A stretch of 64,000 nt of DNA from the NCBI GenBank assembly GCA_027924585.1, contig BSBM01000424.1, positions 1,240,001-1,304,000 on the forward strand, given 5' to 3'. The notes beneath the pieces are model-generated. The model was given only the letters and a program-made list of their open reading frames with translations. It was not told where the DNA came from and did no database searches. The position numbers and the translations under genes were made by a program. Origin of the DNA: Larix kaempferi. Taxonomy: Eukaryota; Streptophyta; Pinopsida; Pinales; Pinaceae. Shown here piece by piece: positions 34,892 to 46,160 of the stretch (position 1 is its first letter; each line of letters begins with the position of its first letter).

Positions 34892-36665
34892 TGTTGGCTT
34901 TCACTAATCTCTTCCGCCGACGCCACTCTTGAACGTGGTCAGAAATATGTGTGGCCTTAATTTGACGGAAGGTGGACAACAACTCAGTACCAGTATCATA
35001 ACGAACCGGTAACTAGAAATGGTCTAAGAAAACCAAAGAAATCTCGTTGAATCCCCTATAGGTGTTTCCAAGCAACTCCACATACCACTTCGCGGCTGTA
35101 CCCGTGATGGTGCGTTGAAATAGTCGTAATCTAATGGAATCATGATTCAAAGAGTTGGAGGAGCACCAAAGGTGAAACGTCATGACATGATCTCCCGGGT
35201 CCTCACCAACTTTCCCCTCAAACTTCGGAATTTCCGAAGGGAGATTGGTAGCGACTGGGGGCCAAGTAGGTTCGTGACACACCGGATCATTCATGAGCTT
35301 CGAAATATCTAGGAGATTCAAGTGTGCAAGGAACGGGAGCTAAGGCTGGAAAGCTTGATTATAAGCTCCCATAAAAGGTTGGTTAAACGGAACAGTGTTA
35401 TAAGATGGACCGAAAGCTTTACCATGAGGATTAAACTGCTGATAATGAGGACCTGACGGTCCATAAATTTTCCCATGGCCATAAGATTGATAACCTCCTC
35501 CTTCCTGACCCATTTGAGAGTAAGCAGGTATATACATGTTTTGGGCACCATATTGGGGTGGTGGGTGATACTGGTGGCTAGCATCGACTGTGTTGTAGTA
35601 AGGGTTGCGGCCATGAGTATGGGGCATGTATGTACTATTCATAGTGGGAACCGTGTTGTAATGACCGTAATGGTATGGTATGTTCCCACCCCCAGCATTA
35701 GGATTAGCTTGAGCAGTCGTGTGATGACCATAAGCATGAGAAGTATTCCCAGCCCCAACATTGGTGTTACTAGTAGCAGGGATGGTGGCGTGATGTCCAT
35801 GTGGATAGGAGATATTCCCACCCCCTACATTAGCATTACTAGTGGTGGCGGTGGACGCAAAAGTATGCGGTATGTGTCCACCCCCGTGGTTGGGAGGAAC
35901 ATTATCATTCGTAAAAGTAGTCCTAGGTTGACGAGTAGCGACACGTGTATTAGGTGGTGGATGGAGAGTCGTGTTTCAAACAACGTTCTGATTAGGTTGG
36001 GAAATCCTAGGAGGTGGTCGTCTTCCAATATTAGCATTATTAGGAGGAACATTACCAGTCCCCATACTATGTGTGTGGGTGGACAATGTAGTGCCCCCAG
36101 CAAGGGTAGTTCCCCCAATGGGTATAGTATGGCTAACACCATGACTGGTGCCAGCGTGACTACCAACCGTAGTGGAAGGTTCGACAGTACTATGGCTAGG
36201 CATACCAAAAGAGAGTGCAGTGGGGTTGATTGTCATGTCATTATTTGATTCAGGCATCCCATATCTATAACTACATGGAAACGAAGGAACGAAAGGCTCG
36301 TCCTGTTCTTTGTCCTCGGGTAAGTCAGGAATTCCGTAAAGATAATTATCCGGATTCGAAGGATCAAACGGATCTCGATCAAGTGGATTAGGCCAAATAG
36401 AACCAGGTTGAGTCTCAGGTGGATCACCTCCCCACTCCTCACGAGGAGTATGGGGATCGGAAGTATGGTTAAATCTACCCGAAGGAGTCAAAGGTTTTTC
36501 CTCAGTATCAAGATGTGCAGCCATGATGTCTTGGACGTAAGTCTCGTATGAATCCGAAGACTCGGAGGGAGCCCTTCGGCATCCTCTAGCAACACGGCGT
36601 GAAAACTCGAGTGGCTTTAAACCAACCAAACGATGGGAGTAGCGGAGAGTAGGGCTCCGTGCCAC
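34892..36665 (-). pseudogene. gag of B, N-terminal part
   Basis: One frame from ATG 36665 (MARSPTLRYSH) runs to the copia C junction at 34892 with only three breaks: TGA near 35976 and TAG near 35340 and 35013. About 440 residues are low-complexity, rich in Pro, Asn, Gly, His, Tyr and Thr, with repeated GGGNI-PY/HGHH-type phrases. The folded part follows: FEGKVGEDPGDHVMTFHLWC and AAKWYVELL, the classic retrotransposon gag block. The long disordered N-terminus is unusual in length. With the part beyond C, gag was about 840 residues. Confidence 0.85.
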
Positions 36666-38297
36666 GATATCTCCAGAGAGAATATGTAATCAAAACGTCC
36701 CCTAAAGGCTAACTATCGATCAAAAACAGTAAATCAAAAGCACACACCTAGAGAAACTACAGCCAAGAGTAGACAAACAGAGTGGCTAAATGAGCTCCCG
36801 ACACTAGAGCCGGTATGTCTCACCTAGGAGAGGCTTGAGACTCCCAAACTATAGCCGGAGGTAACAGAATCAGTTATAGAGACACCTAGGCTTCACTGTG
36901 TGTACAGGGTCAAGTCCACTGCACAAACACGACTGTGCTGTCCAATCCCTATCTGACTCGGGACACAAACAGCATAACCACTGCAAGTACCCTATGCGAT
37001 ACCTAGGTAAGGAAACTATGGTCACCGCAATATAACCAATGCTTAGGGGGACATTCGTAGGTGGGACCCGTCATATGGGAAAGGTAGCTAAGCCCGAAGC
37101 ACAAGAGGACGAACCTTCGGTACCCCCAGATACGAACAAATCCTGGATATATATCCCATATTCAACCGGTATCAGAGGGATATCTCCTCAACCAACCTCC
37201 CGTGACCTCGTGCTTAACTCTGGTTTGAGTAGAGCTTCCTGAAAACACCGATCTATACCATGGATTCCTCCACTCCCTGGTCAGACACCTAATGTTTCGT
37301 CTAGTAGTCTTGGATTGTTAACTCACAATGATCTATTCCAAGACTCTAAACCTATGCTAGTTGGTGTACCCTATAAATAAAATCAGTCTAATCAATTTTA
37401 AGATTAAGCGTTAATTTTAGTGGTTGTGGTTACTCAAGGGATATGATCGTGAAACTAGTGATGTGTAGACTCAATAGTATGCAAAATCATCCAATCCTAG
37501 ACTCATCTATCCAATAAAACAATGTCACTAATATGCAAAATCAACCAACAATTCCGAAATAAAGATGCAATCTTTTTATCTTTTCGATGCACAAGAAGAA
37601 CCTAAATGAAGGCAACAAGCACTCAATCTACATGAAAGTAAAATATTTTTGTATTTTCGCTTATAAACAAGAAGGAAAATGCAAAAAACTAGATGTATAT
37701 TTTTGTATTTTTTCAATATAAATGGAATGAAAAAATGCAAACAAAATCCTACTATTCAGTCACTGAAGTGCTGATAAGATCACTAAGACAACCCAGCAGA
37801 TCCTAAACATCAAGACTCAGCCAAAGGAAAGAGCTCAAAAGGAAAAAACCAAGATTCTAAATCCAAAGTTGGGTAAAAAACCAAGAAGGCTCAACCAAGA
37901 GAAACAAAGAGTTCTGGTCACAACCAAGGCATGAAACCATCAAGAAAGAGGCCAACAAAGACTCAGGAACAACCAAAGCCAACCCAGCAACAACCAATAG
38001 CCATAAACCAACAAAATCCGGAGTTAAACGCTGCTGTCAAAGGAATACCTGCGGGTACCTGCGAGCAGTAGAGTAAACAGAGTCGAGTATACGCGAGCTG
38101 AGCTAAGCTAGCCCGCGGGTGAGGAAAGGAAAATGGGCAAATAAAGAGTCCAATGGCTCAGAAAAAGCAAGTTTTCTATGGTGTATCTTAACAGCCAATC
38201 AGTGACACAGAGCTTCGATAAACAGCAACTCTAATTATGGACTAATGCTCAAAATTTTCCCAAACATGGATGTTTTCCCCAGCGGAGTTGCCATTTC
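36666..38297 (-). other. Leader and primer-binding site of B
   Basis: The 1.6-kb leader has no ORF worth noting. The primer-binding site TGGCAACTCCGCTGGGGAA (minus, 38293-38275) lies four bases from the 5' LTR. A CCCGCGGG motif occurs at about 38112-38119. Confidence 0.8.
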
Positions 38298-39238
38298 TGT
38301 ATTGGAGAAAACTCACTATGGCTTGGGAATATCACAATAGACAGATGACTACCTGAAATCCACTCAATTCTCAAAACAATGCTATTATAAATGACAATGT
38401 TAAGATAATGGAGAAATGTAACCAACCTCGATCCAAATCTCGATCCAAACATTTGATGTAGATCCCCGTTGGAGCTTTCAATCCATGCACTTGAAATCTA
38501 CAAATTAGTCTTGACAGCCAATATACAAGAAGTACATATAATATATAATTGGCATTAACATTATCAATAACAATGGACCATAATATCATAAGCAAATGTA
38601 ACCCAATGTATAATAAACAACATTCACACCATGAATGGACGAGAGTATGAGCATTTCTATTAATGAACAAGAAGAAGTACAAAGTGATATAACCTCTTGC
38701 CGGCAACCAATCTAAACCAAGATCTAGATCAATCCACTTGTGCCTTCACCACTTCAATCCTCCATGAATGGAAAACTCAAACTAAAAAGGAGTTTGGAAG
38801 GTGAACATAAATGGTCCACAACTACAAGGATCAATGAGTGCAGACTCAAGATAGGGAAAAAATCCACTAGAGTTCTCTTGCTATTCTTTTCTTCCTCCCG
38901 TCCATAAGCCATATGTGCTCAATATATAGTCCTCTCAAAGGTAGGTGAAATGACACATCGAGACGTTACTCGGGAAGATGGAGAGCTAAAGGTCACCCAA
39001 TGACCTCTTTTTGGGAGTAAAAAGTAATTAATAGTGGTTTTTACCATTTTACTTGATACCCGTGGGCTATAGTGATGCAACTCACAGGTCCGCATGCTAT
39101 AGTGATGCAACATGCGAGTAAGAATAAAAATAGGGAAAAATCGTATCTCTGAAGGATATAAGTGGATCGAGTCACTGAAATGGATCCTATATTCCAAATA
39201 ATGTTGATGCTCACAGGGTGGAAGATTACGATGTAACA
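38298..39238 (-). repeat. 5' LTR of B
   Basis: 941 bases, ending GATGTAACA at 39238 and followed by GATGA. The plus-strand ORF-like stretches here duplicate those of the other LTR and are not genes. Confidence 0.92.
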
Positions 39239-40905
39239 GATGAGTTAGGACACTTTGCTTCAGAATGTCCCAAGAACAAAAGGAACAGTCACTAAAAAAG
39301 AAGAAGAGCAACAAGAAGAGATATCATGCTCATGTTGTAGAGGATGATGAACCTCCCAATAAGAAGACACATGGATGTGATGATTGGCTTATTGATAGTG
39401 GGGCTTCCAAACACATGACAGGATTTAAATAATCCTTTGTAGACCTATCTTAACATGAGTCACCCCATAAGGTGAAACTTGGGGATGACTATCAATATCC
39501 TATAAAAGGAAGTGGTGAAGCCTCCTACAAGTTAGACTCTGGGAAGTCTTTGAAAATGAAAGATATTTTATATGTACCAGGACTTAAGAAACATATTCTC
39601 TCCATATCATATTTGGATGCAAAGGGAATGAGAGTTGCATTTGTGGATGGCCAAGTACTCATGTGGCCTAAAGGTAAAACAATAGATGATGCAGTGGTAA
39701 TTGGAGAGCAAGATGGAGGATTATACAAATTGAAAGGACAACCTGAACATGCCATGGTACATGAATCCATGGAGCCAAGTGAACTTTGGCATAGAAGGCT
39801 TGCACGCATGCATTATAGAGAACTTCCAATTGCAAGCAAAGCAGTAGAAGGTCTTCCTGAAATCCAGTCAAAGCATGAAGGTATTTGCAAAGGATGTGCA
39901 AAAGGGAAGAACACAAAGAAGGAATTTCCAAGCAGTGAAAGCAAAGAAAAAGGAATCTTGGAGATTATACACTCCGATGTATGCGGTCCAATGTCATCCA
40001 GTTCTCTGAGTGGGTATGTATACTATGTTTCCTTCATTGATGATTTATCTAGGAAGACTTGGGTTTATTTCTTGAAGAATAAAGATGAAGTGTTTGATAA
40101 GTTCAAGGAATTGAAAGCCTTGATAGAAAATCAAACTGATAAGAAGATCAAGACCTTTAGATCCGAAAATGGCTGAGAATTCACTTCAGGAGACTTCAAG
40201 AAGTTATGCAGTGATTCAGGGATTAAGAGGGAGTTGACTACTCCTTACAATCCACAACAGAATGGGGTTGCAGAAAGGAAGAATAGAACTATCATGAAAG
40301 CAGCATGGGCAATGATTCATGACAAGGATATTCCTATGCACCTATGGGTAGAAGCAACCAGGACAGATGTATATGTACAGAATAGAACACCTCACAAAAT
40401 ACTTGACAACAAGACACCAGAAGAGGTTTTCTCTGGTAAGAAACCTGAAGTTAGCCATCTCAGGATATTTGTCTGTCTTGTGTACACACACATTCCAAAA
40501 GAAAAGAGGACAAATCTAGATCCTTCAGGAAAGAAGGGCATCTTTGTGGGTTACAGTGAAAGCTCGAAGGCTTACAGAATCTACTTTCCAGGATTCAAGA
40601 AGATTGACATCAACAAGGATGTAACATTTGATGAAGGCTCAGCATACATCAAATCAAGGAAGACACCTATTGAAGACAATGAAGAACCAAGGGTAACCAG
40701 AATTAAAGACACCACTATGAATGAAGCAACTCCAGAAGAACGTCATGAAATTGAAGATCCACAAGAACCTGTAGATCCACCCCGTGAGAAGAACTCTCAC
40801 AAGAGGAAACCTGCATGGGATAGAGAGCTCATCCAAGATGCAGAAAGGTATGGTATTCCAGAAGAGGAACACAGAGAAAGGAAAAGGACAAGGTCATAGA
40901 CTAGC
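39239..40905 (+). pseudogene. copia gag end, protease and integrase of A
   Basis: Begins with the second half of the gag zinc knuckle (GHFASEC, 39250-39270). The protease follows with WLIDSGASKHMTG, carrying the catalytic Asp. The integrase has the HHCC finger (WHRRLARMHY then CKGCAKGK), IHSDVCGP (first Asp), FRSENG (second position, Glu instead of the usual Asp) and PQQNGVAERKNRTI (Glu). A TGA at 40174-40176 and a TAA near 39431 break the frame. The Asp-to-Glu change at the second catalytic position, if real, would by itself weaken the enzyme. Confidence 0.92.
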
Positions 40906-42337
40906 TATGTTGCCTTGCTCTGTGACATTATGAACAAAGAACCTTCCAGTTATGAAGAGGCAACGGAAAAGAAAGAATGGAAGGATGCCATGGTCAAGGA
41001 ATACTAGTCGATCATGAAGAATGATGTTTGGTATGTGGTCCCAAGACTAGAAGGGAAGTCTGTGGTGACTTCCAAGTGGATCTATAAGATCAAGCATGCT
41101 GCAGATGGTAGCATAGAGAAATACAAGGAAAGGTTTGTAGCTCGTGGATTCTCCCAGAAAGAGGGTATAGATTATGAAGAGACCTTTGCTCCTGTAGCCA
41201 GATATACTTCCATCAAAATAGTACTTTCCCTAACTGCAGTGATGAAGTGGAAGATACACCAGATGGATGTCAAGACAGCTTTCTTGAATGGTGTAGTCAA
41301 AGAGGAAGTGTTTGTGGAGTAGCCACTCGGTTTTGATACACATGATAGGGAGTCATATGTGTGCAGGTTGAAGAAATCCTTGTATGGCTTGAAGAAAGAT
41401 CCTAGGATAGGTTGATTGTCGACACGAAGAGGAAGCTTCCTACCGAGTTCGAGATGAAGGACTTGGGGATGATGCATTACTTTCTAGGCATGGAGGTGTG
41501 GTAGAATGCAGATGGAATCTTCCTTGGACAAGGGAAGTATGCAGTAGAGATCCTGAAGCGGTTCGGGGTGATGGACTGCAAGGCCATGGCCACACCTATG
41601 GCATCAAACCTGAAGCTTCTATGTGATGATTCATCTGTGCCGGTTGATGTCACGATGTATCGTTAGATGATTGGGTCCTTGCTGTACCTAACGAACATGA
41701 GACCGGATATTTGCTTTGCAGTGAACACATTGAGCCAGTTCTTGACGGATCCAAGAGGTGTTCACCTGGTTGCTGTAAAGCATATTATGAGGTACCTAAA
41801 GGGTACAGTTGATTATGGGCTCAAGTATGATGTGAATCAAAGGTTTAACCCGGAGGGTTATGTCGATTCGGATTGGGAAAGAAGTGCTACAGATAGGAAG
41901 AGCACTTCAGGGTGCTTCTTCAGTATGGGATCAGGTGTGATCTCTTGGTTTAGTAGTAAGCAGTCCTGCGTAGCATTGAGTACAGCCGAAGTAGAGTATG
42001 TCACAGCTTATTCAGCCAGTTGTGAGGCATATGGCTTAGGAAGCTACTGTCTGAGTTATTTGATCTCCCGTTGGATGCTACCTGTATCTATTATGACAAA
42101 CAGAGTTGTGTGAAGTTGTCAGAGAACCCGGTGTTCCATGACAGGTTGAAGCACATCGAGATCAAATATCACTATATCAGGGATATGGTGCAGAGAGGAG
42201 CAGTGAAGCTCCTGTATGTTGCGATGGATGAGTAGGTTGCAGATGTGTTGACGAAACCTCTAGCCAGAGTGAAGTTTAAGTACTTCAGAGAGAGGCTCGG
42301 TGTTCTTCATATAGAAGATACTTTGAGGAAGAAGTGA
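40906..42337 (+). pseudogene. copia reverse transcriptase and RNase H of A, catalytic box deleted
   Basis: The RT begins well ([51 protein letters not shown]). After LYGLKKDPR about 60 residues present in D and C are missing, among them the Y-x-DD box. The joint is at AGGATAG near 41403-41409. RNase H follows (GYVDSDW, STAEVEYVTAY), with a frameshift near 42030. Stops at 41005-41007, 41320-41322, 41502-41504, 41664-41666 and 42233-42235 are all TAG where C or D has CAG or Gln. Confidence 0.92.
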
Positions 42338-43518
42338 TGGGACACATTTGTAGGAGCCATTCCAAGCATGGTGATAGGAGGATCCTTCCTATGGCTATGA
42401 ATGTAAGCGTTGTGTGATGAGCATCAGGATGATACTCCAGTTACTGCTATGTATGATGATTAGGATGATCATGTGTGATGATATGCATCAGGTGGATGCT
42501 TGGTATGATCAGTTTGATTATACGATGATGATATGCATCAAGACGATGTTATGACGATGATCAGGATGATCATGCGATGATGACATGCATCAGGACGATG
42601 CAGTGACGATGATCAGGATGATCATGTGATGATGATGTGCATCAGGACGATGTACGGTATGATGATGATCAGTATGATCATGAGTATCAGGATGAAACTC
42701 CGTGGCCGTGGACAGGTTGTGCATGTAGCATAGAAAATATCCTGGGAGATCCTATAGTCTGAGCTAGGATGCTCTTTCAAGGTTTTGCTACTAGAGGCAT
42801 GTAATAATCCCTATAGATCCGATAGGTTGAGAAGTAAGCTCGTAATCAGTCCTGGGATTCTCTTTAGAGTACTTGTAGGTTGCAAGATGCTCTTTAAAGG
42901 TTTTTTCTAACCACATGTAATCAGCCCTAGAGATCCAATAGGTTGAGTAGTAAGCTCGTAATCAATCCTGGGATGCTCTTTAGAGTACTTCCAGGTTGCA
43001 AGATGCTCTTTAAAGGTTTTTTAGTGTGGGGGTCACATGTAATCAGTCCTAGAGATCCGATAGGTTGAGCAGTAAGCTTGTAATCAGTCCTGGGATGCTC
43101 TTTAGAGTTCTTGCAGGATGCAAGACACTCTTTTAAGGTTTTGTGATAGTCAACATGTAAAATATACTGGGAGATCTGATAGGTTGAGCGATAATATTGT
43201 AATCAGTCCTGGGATGCTCTTTCGAGGTTTTGTTGATGCACGTAATAAGTCCTGAGGATTCCACAGTATGGCCAGTGATGATGAAGACCTGCATGATTCT
43301 AGGCCTACATCTAGCATGAAAAAGGGATGGCTCTATAGAACTTCCTATGACAAGAATAATTCAGAGATAGCCTAGTGATCAAGATGTCGAGTACAACAGC
43401 AGTGATGATGAGGATGCTCCGTGGTCCAGTGATGATAATCCAGCTCCAGAATTGAAGACTTGCGCCAATATGTATTGATGACCTATGTCTAGAGAATACC
43501 TTGCTAGTTAAGAGGGAG
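42338..43518 (+). repeat. Repeat-rich 3' untranslated region and polypurine tract of A
   Basis: A block of imperfect GATGATCAGGATGATCATG-type repeats fills 42420-42690. A tandem array of 116-122-base units follows, with the phrase AGATCCGATAGGTTGAG at 42815, 42931, 43053 and 43172 and a matching CCTGGGATGCTCTTTAGAG. The polypurine tract AAGAGGGAG (43510-43518) lies directly before the 3' LTR. Confidence 0.88.
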
Positions 43519-44120
43519 TGTTGATGTATTTGTAACTTCGGAAGATATTCACTTGTATATTACATTTGTACTTTATTGTATATCCAACAGAGATGTATTA
43601 TTCCTCTAATTGGAAGTGTCGTCATTTGTATTTGCAAGTGTCGAAAGTTACATCGTAAGTGTCGTCATTTGTATTGATGGGTTATTAGACCACCAGTGTG
43701 GGTTCGAACCTAGTTAGGTCATGTGGTTGGGTTATTAGGCTTCCTTAGGAAGTCGGCCCTGTTGGTTTATTGGCAGGTCAAGTCAATGTATTAATAGAGG
43801 GTGTGCCTCTCTCATTCTATTCATTCTCTCACTTCTCAAGCTCACATAGCTAAGAGAGAAAGTGGTGCACAAGTGGAGGAGGAGGAGTATCTACTAGAGA
43901 CATCTCTTTGGGTTTGGTCATTGTGATTTTGTATTGTGGCTTATTCTATCTCTGAGGAAATTGCGGGTTTTTCACCTTCTTGGTTTTCCCCAAGGAAACT
44001 CTGTGTCTCTTGTGTGCTTGTGTTATTGTGTCTATGATTGATATGCTATAGATATGTTGTACATGTTATTCTCTTAGTGATCCTGAATGATAATGGAATG
44101 AAATTATCGAAAAATTAACA
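43519..44120 (+). repeat. 3' LTR of A
   Basis: 602 bases, ends TGTTGATG...AATTAACA, followed by GCTCT at 44121-44125. It has an 11-12-base insertion (GTGCACAAGTGG near 43864) relative to the 5' LTR. Confidence 0.93.
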
Positions 44121-44125
44121 GCTCT

Positions 44126-45193
44126 TCAGATCGAATGTGATGAGAACAAATCCAAAAGTATGAGGATGATCCTGGAACCTGTGATTCGAATCAACTGAGG
44201 TAGGATCAAATCCATGAATGTGTAAGATAGTCTTTTGTTTTCTCCTTCGAACCATCATAGGTGAGATTATTCCAAAAAGAACCATCACATGATAGTGAAT
44301 GCTTTGAATCCAAATCAGATCCAAGACTTGAAGAATGGTTTCTTGAGATCTCCTTTGAACCATTAGAGGTGAGATCAAAACCATGATATGCATGAGAAAT
44401 TATCCCAAGTAGTGATTGCTTGGATTTTAAATCAGCTCCAAGATTTAATGAATGGTTTCTTGAGATCTCCTTTGAACTAGTAGAGGTGAGATAAAAACCA
44501 TAAAATGCATGAGAAATTATCCCAAGCGAATGACAATTCCCTACATCTTCAATAAACTTCTGAGAGCATGTACAAATGATCATATAGTAGTACATAAGAG
44601 GTGAGTGATCAAGGAGAGAAAATGCATTACCTCCAATTGCTGATTTGACCTCCGAAACATTCAATAGATCATGATGCAAACTAACAGACTCTTGTGCAAG
44701 AGAGGATTTAAGAACCTCTGCAGTTTCTAGAGTGTGAGCTGGCACAGAATTCGAAATAGAAGAAATTTGGAGCATGAGTGTAGAATCTGCAAGTTCTTCT
44801 TCTTTGTGGACAACTTCAATATGAAATATGTTTGATACTGATTCATGATCAGAGAGACCATCCAGGAGGGAAAATGCAACAATGGATTGCTCTCGAAATG
44901 GTTTGGACCAATCCCTTCATTTTGTTGCCAAATCTTTCATCCATATGGGCCCATAGCTCTTTTGGAGATTCACCAGAAAGGAAGTGGTGTACCATGCATC
45001 GAGACATAGCAAACAACATGGCTACATATGCTCTGTCACCTTCATTTAACCAGTCATTCTCTTCTTTAGAGGATTCGAACTCTCATTCAAAACAATATTC
45101 AAAGAGACCATTTCTCTTCAAATGTGCCATCATCTGTGGTTTCCATTCATCATAGTTGAATGGAGAAAGAGGAGTAATTCCTTTCGAATTCAT
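44126..45193 (-). pseudogene. gag remnant of R
   Basis: ATG at 45193 on the minus strand opens a copia-type gag: SPFNYDEWKPQMMAHLK, then after a TGA the W-x-N-E-G-D / MLFAMSRCMVHHF / ELWAHMDERFG pattern of the UBN2 family. After about 110 residues stops accumulate. The 3' half (44180-44530) is three copies of a 117-base repeat and has a 189-codon open frame with no known motif. Gag would coat element RNA; with no pol in R it must have relied on other elements. Confidence 0.8.
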
Positions 45194-45326
45194 GCAAGCT
45201 ATTTCAGAAGACCTGCAAAAAACAATAGAAAATATCTACAACTGCTGCACTCAAAATATTGATAATAACCTGCAAAAAACTCTCAGGAATGGAGATAGAT
45301 TATACTCTCAACATGCTCTGATACCA

Positions 45327-46155
45327 TGTGAAAATATTCACAGCAGATCTAAGAGCTGATGTATACCTCACAAGAAAGATTAAGATTAAGCAAGAAAATA
45401 GAAGAAAAGTGGTCAATGTAGTGTAAAGGAGAAACATAATTATGATATAGTAGAACTTGGATAGAAGTAGAATAACATCACACACTAATTCATTAATCAC
45501 AATATGGAAAAATAAATAATACAATGGTGAGGATTTGAATGCCAAGGTGGAAAATCGAATTAGCCTTCATGGAGTGATCATTAGATCAATGGAGTGTCAT
45601 CAAAGCACAACTAGGAGTCCTGATCATCATCAATGGAGTCATCAATGCACAAGTAACTGTCAACCAGGTGTCAAACTGAGTCTAACTGAGTGTGGTAGGT
45701 GTAACTGCCACATGGAAGCACTAACTGAATGAAGGAGGCTTAGTGGAGGGCGCATGAGGAGCTGACTGGAGTCAGAAGATACAGTCTAGTCTCACTGGAG
45801 GTCCATCAGAGTGATACAGTCAGTTGAGAGTCAATCTAGCCTTAAATCAAGGAAAGATCTAAAGATAAATCAACTAACTATTAAAGTGCAATTGAGTGGT
45901 AGGTGAGAGAGGGCGCCTTTCACAAGTGGTAGGTGAAGGAAGGGCACACTAAGCACTAGGAGGGCTAAAACTGATCAGAAAGAAGTTCCCGGGGCTAGCT
46001 AACTAAGGGCTAGGTGCTGGGACTAATGACTAAGATGCATGCAATTGCATGCATGCATGCAAAATCATGACTGCATGCAAAATGCATGCATGACTGAAAA
46101 TGAAAAAACGGAAAATATTGTTAGGACTAGGATGGAGTATAGGAATATCCCAACA
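45327..46155 (-). repeat. 5' LTR of R with adjacent primer-binding site
   Basis: 829 bases, partner of 13129-13958. On the minus strand the primer-binding site TGGTATCAGAGCATG (45326-45312) directly follows. The CATGCATGC cluster of U3 is at about 46035-46095. GAATG at 46156-46160 is the right target-site duplication. Confidence 0.92.
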
Positions 46156-46160
46156 GAATG

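Larger units (their letters stand above)
17747..39238 (-). mobile_element. B: Tat-like Ty3/gypsy retrotransposon (minus), hit by copia C
   Basis: LTRs at 38298-39238 (5') and 17747-18676 (3') are flanked by GATGA (17742-17746 and 39239-39243). The minus-strand primer-binding site TGGCAACTCCGCTGGGGAA is like the Arg-tRNA type known from Ogre/Tat elements. Minus-strand order: long leader, gag, protease, reverse transcriptase, RNase H, integrase, a separate second RNase H ORF, a long spacer, LTR. A plus-strand ORF lies in that spacer. Copia C (27940-34891) splits gag. Without C the element is about 14.5 kb. Coding frames contain stops and at least two frameshifts, so it is dead. Confidence 0.93.
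14215..44120 (+). mobile_element. A: Ty1/copia retrotransposon (plus), with nested insertions
   Basis: LTRs at 14215-14806 and 43519-44120 start TGTTGATG and end AATTAACA and are flanked by GCTCT (14210-14214 and 44121-44125). The order gag, protease, integrase, reverse transcriptase, RNase H is that of Ty1/copia. Gag is cut by a solo LTR (15846-17477) and, inside the zinc knuckle, by gypsy element B (17747-39238). The reverse transcriptase has an internal deletion. Without the insertions the element is about 6.8 kb. By eye the LTRs differ at roughly 20 positions in their first 330 bases, so the insertion is old. Confidence 0.95.
13129..46155 (-). mobile_element. R: gag-only copia-like element (minus), split by nested insertions
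   Basis: LTRs at 45327-46155 (5') and 13129-13958 (3') are 829 and 830 bases, share the same ends and are flanked by the 5-bp duplication GAATG (13124-13128 and 46156-46160). A Met-type primer-binding site on the minus strand (45313-45326) and a G-rich purine tract next to the 3' LTR fix the orientation. The nested element A (14215-44120) and one GCTCT must be removed to see the original element. That leaves only about 1.46 kb of interior, made of a gag remnant plus a repeat-rich tail, with no pol. The original length is therefore about 3.1 kb. This fits the class of small LTR elements that carry only gag. Confidence 0.9.

Noticed and set aside
35475-36248. 257-codon plus ORF opposite the gag of B
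   Set aside because: Shadow of the low-complexity gag region; no motif, while the minus frame has clear gag content further on.
44206-44775. 189-codon minus ORF in R as a new gene
   Set aside because: Much of it is three copies of a 117-base repeat, it lies in the gag tail of a dead element, and no motif is seen.
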